This document shows, piece after piece, positions 1 to 4,887 of a DNA stretch of 7,391 bases. The position numbers were made by a program, and so were the translations under genes. Each line of letters starts with the position of its first letter. The first letter of the stretch is position 1. The notes below the pieces were generated by a model. It saw only the letters and a program-made list of their open reading frames with translations. It had not been told where the DNA came from and made no database searches. Where the stretch lies: contig JAGHBQ010000079.1 of the NCBI GenBank assembly GCA_021160945.1, forward strand, positions 1 through 7,391, written 5' to 3'. The stretch is from Thermoplasmata archaeon (GTDB taxonomy: Archaea > Thermoplasmatota > Thermoplasmata > Thermoplasmatales > Aciduliprofundaceae).

Positions 1-4
1 ATTC

Positions 5-466
5 ATGACTATTATAGTTTCTATACTTATTATAATATTTTTTGAGATTCTTCATATTTTAAACTTTAAAATTATGGTTGAAATTATTTTATTAAGTTTT
101 TTAATTGGTGGGGGTACATATTATCTTTTCAAAAGTGTAGATAGGTGGGATTTGCCTCTAATGATATATATAGATGACAAGGAATTCTCTGTAAATATAA
201 GAAAAGATAATACTATTTTTAGACATGTTATTGGGCCTATAAAGTGGGAGAAAATAATGCAAATTTCTATTGATTGTAAAAAGGTTAAAATATATTATTC
301 AAAAAAAGGAGGAGAATATGTTGCAAATTTTCTAATTAAGGCACTATTCATGAGCAAAGAAGAGAGACAAAAAAGGCAAAAGATTGCAAATGAAATAATA
401 AAGCGAGTGAGAGAAAAAAATCCAGGAGTCAAAATAGTGGATAAGAGAAAGAGTATTTGTGGGTAA
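5..466 (+). CDS. Small membrane protein with two N-terminal TM segments and a PH-like soluble tail
   Basis: This 153-residue protein matches no family I can name. Residues about 3-21 and 24-43 are strongly hydrophobic and should form two membrane helices joined by a very short turn. The rest is soluble: alternating short strands (about 50-103, including MIYIDDKEF, ISIDCKKVKIYY) and a basic amphipathic helix near 115-140. Two helices followed by a beta-rich domain and a final helix resemble small bacterial/archaeal PH-like membrane proteins (YcxB-like), but this is fold impression only. The ATG at 5 lies almost at the window edge, so an earlier start cannot be excluded. Base composition is striking: roughly 20-25% G+C in the lines I counted, against about 40-50% in the genes after 1100. 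That suggests recent acquisition or relaxed selection. The next gene follows within about 50 bases on the same strand. Confidence 0.6.
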   Translation: MTIIVSILIIIFFEILHILNFKIMVEIILLSFLIGGGTYYLFKSVDRWDLPLMIYIDDKEFSVNIRKDNTIFRHVIGPIKWEKIMQISIDCKKVKIYYSKKGGEYVANFLIKALFMSKEERQKRQKIANEIIKRVREKNPGVKIVDKRKSICG

Positions 467-511
467 AAGAGATTGCAAGTAGAAAGAAGAAAGAGGGATG
501 GTGAGGGAAGT

Positions 512-847
512 TTGAGTGAAATAACATATAAGCTGGGAGATAACAGCAGCATAGCAAAGATGGGCGCGATAGGCAACGCAACCATGCCCGTGCACATAGT
601 GGGCATGTTCTTTTTAGAGATACATGATGGCACAAATATCCAGAAGCTGCTATATCTGCTCACGCATAATGAGAGCGGAGTGAAGTTTGGAGGATATATG
701 GCGCTTGACCCTAATGTTGCGAATCTGCCGATAGATATACCTTTAAATTCCCCTTTATCCTACTGTGCAGTTTTGAATGATATGGTGGGAGAAAGCCTTT
801 CACTATTCTTCCTAAATGCTCTGCAAAGTTCTTCCAAAATTCTGTAG
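512..847 (+). CDS. Hypothetical protein or gene fragment
   Basis: This is an open frame of 111 residues from a TTG at 512. An in-frame TTG at 473 would add 13 residues. I prefer 512 because GGTGA at 500-504 lies seven bases upstream and resembles a Shine-Dalgarno core. No ATG is available near the 5' end. No membrane segment or known motif is visible. The middle (GGYMALDPNVANLPIDIP) reads like genuine protein, but the C-terminal 25 residues, rich in Ser, Leu and Phe, are less convincing. G+C rises abruptly to about 50% near 540-600, just after the AT-rich gene upstream. It may be a small real gene, or the remnant of a larger one truncated on one or both sides. I cannot assign a function. Confidence 0.35.
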   Translation: MSEITYKLGDNSSIAKMGAIGNATMPVHIVGMFFLEIHDGTNIQKLLYLLTHNESGVKFGGYMALDPNVANLPIDIPLNSPLSYCAVLNDMVGESLSLFFLNALQSSSKIL

Positions 848-848
848 C

Positions 849-938
849 TTATTCTCTTCTCACTATATTTATAGGTCTGCCTTTCTTTCCCCTGTTACTC
901 AGAAACTCAAGCTCTATCAGTATCTCTCCACGCCTCAC
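849..938 (-). pseudogene. Possible 29-residue minus-strand ORF or gene relic
   Basis: On the minus strand a GTG at 938-936 opens a 29-codon frame ending in TAA at 851-849. The peptide is charged and protein-like: it contains EILIELEFLSNRGKKGRP and ends IVRRE. A helix followed by a basic Gly-Arg-Pro turn and a short strand recalls the end of some archaeal winged-helix regulators. The frame is closed by a TAA just upstream of the GTG, so any larger parent gene would have to be broken. An AT-rich element at 968-980 sits about 30-40 bases upstream and could be a TATA box. This may equally be chance. Confidence 0.15.
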
Positions 939-1000
939 AGCTTATCATTGTGCCCCACCCATTTGGGATTTATATTTATTCTTTATTTGGTGGTAAAGCA

Positions 1001-1037
1001 TCTTTTTCTCAATGAACTTTTCATGTTTTTCCTTCCT
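1001..1037 (+). terminator. T-rich tract, candidate archaeal terminator
   Basis: The plus strand has T runs at 1003-1007, 1018-1021 and 1026-1030 without a strong hairpin. Oligo-T tracts are the usual archaeal termination signal. The position fits ending transcripts from the genes on the left before the LSm promoter. No stem-loop supports it, so this rests on composition alone. Confidence 0.3.
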
Positions 1038-1062
1038 TAAATTATGCGAGAGTGCTTGAGCA

Positions 1063-1079
1063 CGCCAAAATTTTAAATA
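1063..1079 (+). promoter_or_regulatory. BRE/TATA promoter of the LSm-eL37-purF operon
   Basis: TTTAAATA at 1072-1079 is a good archaeal TATA box, preceded by the purine-A-rich CGCCAAAA at 1063-1070 in the BRE position. Initiation about 22-26 bases past the box centre would fall near 1100. The leader before the ATG at 1109 would then be at most about ten bases. A 5-bp inverted repeat at 1052-1063 touches its upstream edge. Confidence 0.6.
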
Positions 1080-1108
1080 CAGGAATGGAATACAAGTGCG
1101 TGGTAAAT

Positions 1109-1336
1109 ATGACAAATCAGTTAAAGCCTCTTCATATTCTACACGAAAGTCTCAACAAACCGGTGCTCGTGGCCATGAAAGGCAATAAGGAGTATAGAGG
1201 CGTTTTGGACGGTTATGATCAGCATCTAAATCTTGTGCTTAAAAATGTGGAAGAAATAATAGACGGAGAATCGAAAGGTGTGCATAATTTGATAATCGTA
1301 AGAGGAGATAATGTGATATATATCTCCCCTCCTTGA
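1109..1336 (+). CDS. Archaeal Sm-like (LSm/SmAP) RNA-binding protein
   Basis: This 75-residue Sm-fold protein should assemble into a ring, usually a heptamer in archaea, and bind U-rich RNA in the cytoplasm. The Sm1 motif spans about residues 16-50 and includes GVLDGYDQHLNLVLKNVEE. The uridine-pocket residues His39 and Asn41 are present, and the Sm2 motif IIVRGDNVIY (62-71) supplies Arg65-Gly66. Length is normal for archaeal SmAPs. I chose the ATG at 1109 because the family begins a few residues before the first helix (LKPLHILHESL) and because the TATA box at 1072-1079 would start transcription just upstream of it. The in-frame GTG at 1052 precedes the promoter and would add 19 unrelated residues. 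The eL37 gene follows at once, an arrangement I know from other euryarchaea. It suggests co-expression of RNA-handling and ribosomal functions. Confidence 0.95.
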   Translation: MTNQLKPLHILHESLNKPVLVAMKGNKEYRGVLDGYDQHLNLVLKNVEEIIDGESKGVHNLIIVRGDNVIYISPP

Positions 1337-1342
1337 GGTGAT
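1335..1342 (+). promoter_or_regulatory. Strong Shine-Dalgarno for eL37
   Basis: GAGGTGAT is a full match to the complement of the archaeal 16S rRNA 3' end and lies four bases before the ATG at 1347. Its first two bases are part of the LSm stop codon (TGA, 1334-1336), so termination on LSm and initiation on eL37 are physically linked. Confidence 0.8.
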
Positions 1343-1346
1343 GTGA

Positions 1347-1514
1347 ATGAGCAAAGGTACAGCGTCAATGGGAAAGAAAAATAAAAAACATACGCATATC
1401 GTATGTAGAAGATGTGGTCACAGAAGCTATAATATTCATACTAAGAGGTGCTCTCACTGTGGATACCCTGCCCCCCGATGGAGATCCTATTCCTGGGCCA
1501 AGAAAAAGAAATGA
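1347..1514 (+). CDS. rpl37e: Large-subunit ribosomal protein eL37 (L37e)
   Basis: This is a 55-residue basic zinc-ribbon protein of the 50S subunit, restricted to archaea and eukaryotes, that binds 23S rRNA. The N-terminus MSKGTASMGKKNKKHTH is typical. The zinc site is CRRC (Cys20, Cys23) and CSHC (Cys35, Cys38), and the tail is rich in Arg, Lys and Trp. Length is normal. The ATG at 1347 has a strong Shine-Dalgarno overlapping the LSm stop codon, so translation is probably coupled to LSm. The 3' third (1459-1514) also appears to encode the PurF propeptide in another frame, and the GAGGTG at 1445-1450, within its Lys-Arg-Cys codons, acts as the apparent PurF ribosome binding site. The gene is easily missed because longer frames overlap it. 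I am confident of the identity. Confidence 0.95.
   Translation: MSKGTASMGKKNKKHTHIVCRRCGHRSYNIHTKRCSHCGYPAPRWRSYSWAKKKK
1445..1450 (+). promoter_or_regulatory. Shine-Dalgarno for purF inside eL37
   Basis: GAGGTG lies eight bases before the GTG at 1459, in frame with PurF. It is the only good Shine-Dalgarno upstream of the catalytic cysteine in that frame, and this decides the proposed start. It also encodes conserved residues around the second zinc pair of eL37, so its presence could be coincidental. Confidence 0.5.
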
Positions 1515-2898
1515 TTACTGTGGTGTGGCAGGTTTTTCTTCTTCATTAGATGTATCCAGGTTTCTATATTTTTCCTTACGTGCTCTTCAGCACAGAGGTC
1601 AGGAGAGCGCTGGAATAGCCACTTACAAAGATGGTAAAATCTCGGTATATAAAGGAATGGGTTTAGTTCATCAGGTCTTTAACTCCTCAATTCTGGATTC
1701 TTTGCAGGGCAATGTAGGCATAGGTCATGTGAGATACTCCACAACTGGAGGATCCCGAGAAGAAAATGCCCAACCAATTCATATTTATACTACAGAACAT
1801 GAAATTGCAGTAGCTCACAATGGGGAGATCGTTAATGTGAAAGAGCTGAAAAATTTTCTTGGAACCATGGGCTCGGCTTTTGTCACCAAGAGTGATAGTG
1901 AGGTGATTGCAAGATTACTGGCCTATGAAATAACAAAGCATGGGGTAGTTAAAGGCCTGAAAAATATGATACTCAGACTCAGAGGTTCTTTTTCCCTGGC
2001 AGTTCTAATAGATGAGAGGCTGTTTGCGATTCGTGATCCTCTGGGCATAAGACCTCTTGCTCTTGGAAAGATAAATGGTGGCTTTGGAGTTGCCTCTGAA
2101 AGTACAGCATTTCACTCTCTTGGAGGAGAATTCCTTAGAGATGTGTACCCGGGTGAGATAGCTGAAATTACGAAAGATGGAATAATAACCCATTATGTAT
2201 TTGAAAGGGAGAATAAAGCCCACTGCATGTTTGAATATGTATATTTTGCCAGAGCAGATAGCATAATTGATGGTCGTTCGGTATATGAGGTCCGAAGAAA
2301 AATAGGACGTATACTTGCAAGAGAACATCCTATTAAGGCTGATTTTGTAGTACCAGTTCCAGATTCCGGGCGTGCTCACGCTTTAGGATATGCAGAGGAG
2401 AGTGGAATACCCTACGCAGAGGGACTGATGAAAAACAGATATGTGGAGAGAACCTTTATAATGCCCTCTCAGGAGAGCAGGGTAAGGGAGATAAATTTGA
2501 AATTAAGTCCCGTTAAATCGGTGATTAAAAACCACAAAATAATTTTGGTGGATGACAGTATTGTGAGAGGAAATACCATGAGGAAGATTGTGAGAATGCT
2601 GAGAGACGCTGGCGCAAAGGAGGTGCATGTTAGAATAGGCTCTCCACCAATAATCGCACCTTGCTATCTAGGAATTGACATGAAAACAAGAGATCAGTTC
2701 ATCGCAGCAGGAAGAAAAATAGAGGATATTGCAAAGATCATAGGTGCGGATTCTCTTGGATATATTAGTATTGAGGGATTGGTTAAAGCTATAGGATTAC
2801 CCCGTAGAGACCTCTGCCTTGGTTGTCTTACAGGAAAATACCCAATCCCCATAGAGGGTGAAAAAATAAGATTTCAGAGTGACCTAGAGAAGTTTTAG
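1459..2898 (+). CDS. purF: Amidophosphoribosyltransferase (glutamine PRPP amidotransferase), Fe-S type
   Basis: PurF catalyses the committed step of purine synthesis, making phosphoribosylamine from PRPP and glutamine. From the GTG at 1459 it has 479 residues: a 20-residue propeptide, then Cys21 (CGVAGF), which becomes the N-terminal nucleophile after cleavage. The Ntn glutaminase domain shows LQHRGQESAGIA, HVRYSTTGG (Arg92) and the oxyanion pair Asn121-Gly122 (HNGEI). The phosphoribosyltransferase domain shows VPVPDSGRAHALGY and the PRPP loop ILVDDSIVRGNT (Asp365-Asp366). In mature numbering, cysteines at 236, 382, 433 and 436 match the 4Fe-4S ligands of the Bacillus enzyme. The start is uncertain. 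No ATG lies in frame near Cys21, and 1459 is chosen for its upstream GAGGTG; a GTG at 1414 or an unnoticed indel are alternatives. The gene overlaps eL37 by 56 bases and probably shares its transcript. Confidence 0.95.
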   Translation: MDTLPPDGDPIPGPRKRNDYCGVAGFSSSLDVSRFLYFSLRALQHRGQESAGIATYKDGKISVYKGMGLVHQVFNSSILDSLQGNVGIGHVRYSTTGGSREENAQPIHIYTTEHEIAVAHNGEIVNVKELKNFLGTMGSAFVTKSDSEVIARLLAYEITKHGVVKGLKNMILRLRGSFSLAVLIDERLFAIRDPLGIRPLALGKINGGFGVASESTAFHSLGGEFLRDVYPGEIAEITKDGIITHYVFERENKAHCMFEYVYFARADSIIDGRSVYEVRRKIGRILAREHPIKADFVVPVPDSGRAHALGYAEESGIPYAEGLMKNRYVERTFIMPSQESRVREINLKLSPVKSVIKNHKIILVDDSIVRGNTMRKIVRMLRDAGAKEVHVRIGSPPIIAPCYLGIDMKTRDQFIAAGRKIEDIAKIIGADSLGYISIEGLVKAIGLPRRDLCLGCLTGKYPIPIEGEKIRFQSDLEKF

Positions 2899-2911
2899 TT
2901 TCTGAGATTTT
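2893..2911 (+). terminator. Weak T-rich tract after purF
   Basis: Short T runs at 2893-2896, 2899-2901 and 2908-2911 straddle the purF stop codon, and a new TATA box follows at 2933. This could end the LSm-eL37-purF transcript. There is no hairpin, so the call rests only on composition and position. Confidence 0.2.
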
Positions 2912-2932
2912 GATACTCTTAAGAACCGCAAC

Positions 2933-2940
2933 TTATATTA
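2933..2940 (+). promoter_or_regulatory. TATA box for the 2963-4596 gene pair
   Basis: TTATATTA lies about 26 bases (centre to start) before the GTG at 2963, which is the distance expected for a leaderless archaeal transcript. The purine/A-rich ACCGCAAC just upstream could serve as BRE. No Shine-Dalgarno precedes 2963, which fits leaderless translation. Confidence 0.5.
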
Positions 2941-2962
2941 TCCCGTAGCCCATGCTTAGTGT

Positions 2963-3208
2963 GTGAAAAAGAGAAAGCTAGATATGAGAAAAGATTATGA
3001 GTTCAGATATCTCTTAAGTCAACTTCTTAAGGAGTTACCAGAGGGTATTCAGGGGTCTCTTAAAGGAAGTATTTATGCGAAGGCATCCAATATGGGTATA
3101 AGGGAAGCAAAGAACTTTGTGTTGCAGAAGAAAGAAGAGGGTCTTATAGATGAAAAGCTTGCCAAAAAACTTATAGACCTTCTATACAAGTACAGTGTCT
3201 ACAGATGA
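2963..3208 (+). CDS. Small helical protein of unknown function
   Basis: This is an 81-residue, highly charged protein with no cysteine, membrane segment or motif I recognise. It appears all-helical: about 10-25 (DYEFRYLLSQLLKEL), 33-43, 46-60 (REAKNFVLQKKEEG) and 63-78 (DEKLAKKLIDLLYKYS). The stretch around 36-60 could form a helix-turn-helix, but that is weak. I chose the GTG at 2963 because it sits at the expected transcription start of the TATA box at 2933-2940; an ATG at 2984 would shorten the protein by seven residues and has no ribosome binding site either. Its stop overlaps the next gene's start as ATGA at 3205-3208, so the two products are probably made together and may interact. Function unknown. 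Confidence 0.75.
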   Translation: MKKRKLDMRKDYEFRYLLSQLLKELPEGIQGSLKGSIYAKASNMGIREAKNFVLQKKEEGLIDEKLAKKLIDLLYKYSVYR

Positions 3209-4596
3209 TGGAGTCCTATCTCTTACCACAAAAGTTGGGCGAAAAGCTTCGATTAAAATTTTTGAAGCCGACTCTAAAAATAGGAGAAGATATTACACTT
3301 CAGGGTTTCCTTGTGAAGTTTCCTCATGAAAATGAGATAAAGAGGAGTGTGTGGAATTCTCTATCACCCATTATTAGAAATTTTAGAGTGGCAGGTATAA
3401 CCCCGTTTCCTCACGATGGTTTTCCTCTTCTCCCCGCTGTAATTCCCTACTGGATAAGGGAAAAGGGTGGTGTGGTGGAAGTTGAAGGAAAAATTTACGA
3501 TTTATCTCAGTTCTCATCTTTAAGTGGAAGATTTATACTGGCAGAAAAGTTAAAGAGAATCGCAATCCATAGGTATTTACTGTCAGAAAAACCCGGATTG
3601 GATGGAAGAAAAATTTACAATATGATGGAGCTATCCTTTCCGGAGAAGATGAAATATGTGATGCTTCCATATTTCACTTCTACCTCTCAGTATTTTTCAA
3701 GATTGGGAGGTTGCACCGTGACATTTCTCGATAGTATGTCCAAATATTATGCATCCAATTTTTCCCCAATTCAAAAACTTCTTAGGGAAATAAATCCAAT
3801 TCTCAGAAAAGAGAGGGTGAAAGTCAGACTTCTTTACGAGAATGATGTTGAAATTCATATCCCTGTAAATTTCAAAATAAAATATCAAGAGATGAAGGAT
3901 AAGAAAGCACTCAGTTTTTATTCTAACCGAAAAGGCAGAGAGTGGGAAAAAAATGCCATTACCCAAAGCGTGATTAAGATGGAGAAAATAATAGGTCTCT
4001 CAGACATACCATTTATACCCACAGAAGAGGAGATGCAGGTGTATGGAGAGGAGCTTAAAGAATATGCATTTGACATCGCCATATTTGCGCTTCAAAGGCA
4101 TCTTGAGAAACCAGCTATAATGGAAGATGCTCTGAGAGTCAAAGAAAAATTTATAAGATGGATAGATAGGGAGTTTCCCTTGATCTCCGAGGCCATGAAG
4201 ATGGGCGTGATTATGGATATGGCTGATGTAAACGGATTTGGGGAGCATCTTGCTCGTCTCATAAACTCGTGGGATAGAATTCAGGTAAGAAATTCAGAAT
4301 ATGGGGTGTACTCTCTTTATGACATAGTTTTTGAGAGAATAGAAGATGTTTTGAGAGATAAATTGAAAAGAGAGATAGCCTCCATTAGCGAGAAAAGGAG
4401 ACTGAAAAGAATAATAAACAGGGTGCTGTGGGAACTCAACACGCTTAGACCAGAGGGGTGGAGCTATGATTACTTTGAGAAGAAAATGATAGAGAGGGGT
4501 GTGGAAGATAGAATCACAAAGATTTTTGACAGTCTTCTAAAGGAGGGCATTGTTATAAGAAAAAGAGAAGGATATGTGGCCATTTCCTCTCTTTAG
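3205..4596 (+). CDS. Unknown protein with C-terminal winged-helix-like domain
   Basis: This 463-residue soluble protein belongs to no family I recognise. Residues about 22-100 look beta-rich (LKIGEDITLQGFLV; VVEVEGKIYDL) and could be an OB-type fold. About 143-270 is mixed, with the single cysteine at 170. Helices at about 274-300 and 304-323 are followed by a long charged helical stretch (370-400). Residues 401-460 look like a winged helix: three helices ending in KIFDSLLKEGIVIRKREGYVAI, where a wing would be. The order helix pair, linker, winged helix faintly recalls the C-terminal part of MCM helicases, but there is no Walker A or B motif. The ATG at 3205 overlaps the upstream stop (ATGA); ATG 3208 is equivalent. 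It ends directly against the opposing DUF357 gene. A nucleic-acid role is inference only. Confidence 0.85.
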   Translation: MMESYLLPQKLGEKLRLKFLKPTLKIGEDITLQGFLVKFPHENEIKRSVWNSLSPIIRNFRVAGITPFPHDGFPLLPAVIPYWIREKGGVVEVEGKIYDLSQFSSLSGRFILAEKLKRIAIHRYLLSEKPGLDGRKIYNMMELSFPEKMKYVMLPYFTSTSQYFSRLGGCTVTFLDSMSKYYASNFSPIQKLLREINPILRKERVKVRLLYENDVEIHIPVNFKIKYQEMKDKKALSFYSNRKGREWEKNAITQSVIKMEKIIGLSDIPFIPTEEEMQVYGEELKEYAFDIAIFALQRHLEKPAIMEDALRVKEKFIRWIDREFPLISEAMKMGVIMDMADVNGFGEHLARLINSWDRIQVRNSEYGVYSLYDIVFERIEDVLRDKLKREIASISEKRRLKRIINRVLWELNTLRPEGWSYDYFEKKMIERGVEDRITKIFDSLLKEGIVIRKREGYVAISSL

Positions 4597-4887
4597 TCAT
4601 TTTGCCAGGGTGAATAGATCATGATCATCTCCGACATCAAATAATCCGAGTCTTGCACCTGCATCAAGCCATGCATGAGCATAGCAGAGTGCACCGAGAG
4701 AGCGTGGATAATCTCCATTTTTTCGGAAATGCTCTGCATCTGAGAAATAAGCTCTTGCCATCTTTAGAAAATCTTTCGCTATTAAATAGAGGTGAGAACT
4801 CTTTGGAGATGCAATTTTTATTTTTTCAAGAGCTTTTCTTGTAATCTCAAAATAGTGATCAAGAAGTTCATCTGTTATTTCTCTCAT
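4597..4887 (-). CDS. DUF357 family protein
   Basis: This is a 96-residue all-helical protein that I place in the archaeal DUF357 family from its C-terminal half. The signature there is YFSDAEHFRKNGDYPRSL, followed by ALCYAHAWLDAGARLGLF (about residues 49-85). The family has no established function that I know of; the helical hairpin resembles HEPN- or TPR-like small helical proteins. The ATG at 4887 shares its A with the HerA stop codon (TGATG on the minus strand), and AAAGGTGG stands a few bases upstream, so translation is coupled to HerA. The frame remains open to 5103, but that extension overlies HerA and is basic, Ser-rich and unlike the family. The stop lies immediately beside the opposing gene's stop at 4596, leaving no intergenic base. 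It ends the PAN-HerA operon. Confidence 0.85.
   Translation of the reverse strand: MREITDELLDHYFEITRKALEKIKIASPKSSHLYLIAKDFLKMARAYFSDAEHFRKNGDYPRSLGALCYAHAWLDAGARLGLFDVGDDHDLFTLAK

Larger units (their letters stand above)
848..1108. other. Intergenic region upstream of the LSm operon
   Basis: This 261-base stretch has no convincing gene. It contains a short minus-strand frame at 849-938 that may be a relic, an AT-rich TTTATATTTATT element at 968-979 that could act as a TATA box on either strand, T-rich tracts at 1001-1037, a small inverted repeat at 1052-1063 and the TATA box at 1072-1079. A plus-strand open frame across 816-1040 is rich in Ser, Phe, Leu and His and looks non-coding. Confidence 0.6.

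Noticed and set aside
816..1040. Plus-strand open frame in the intergenic region
   Set aside because: No ribosome binding site; the translation is a Ser/Phe/Leu/His-rich string typical of T-rich non-coding DNA.
1052..1108. Upstream in-frame extension of LSm from a GTG
   Set aside because: It lies across the promoter and adds 19 residues not seen in Sm proteins.
1511..1549. ATG overlapping the eL37 stop as a PurF start
   Set aside because: It is out of frame with the PurF cysteine and meets a stop within about 13 codons. It would work only if one base is missing from the sequence.
2005..2379. Minus-strand open frame within purF
   Set aside because: It is opposite a strongly conserved PurF coding region, and its translation (rich in Ser, Tyr, Lys and Ile) has no recognisable motif.
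3205..4596. The 463-residue protein as NurA, the HerA partner nuclease
   Set aside because: I cannot find the N-terminal Asp-Gly-Ser type motif or the other acidic motifs of NurA. A VTFLDSMSKYY stretch near residue 172 is too weak to support it.
4617..4626. Palindrome GATCATGATC
   Set aside because: It lies in codons for the Asp-His-Asp tail of DUF357 and is short enough to be chance.
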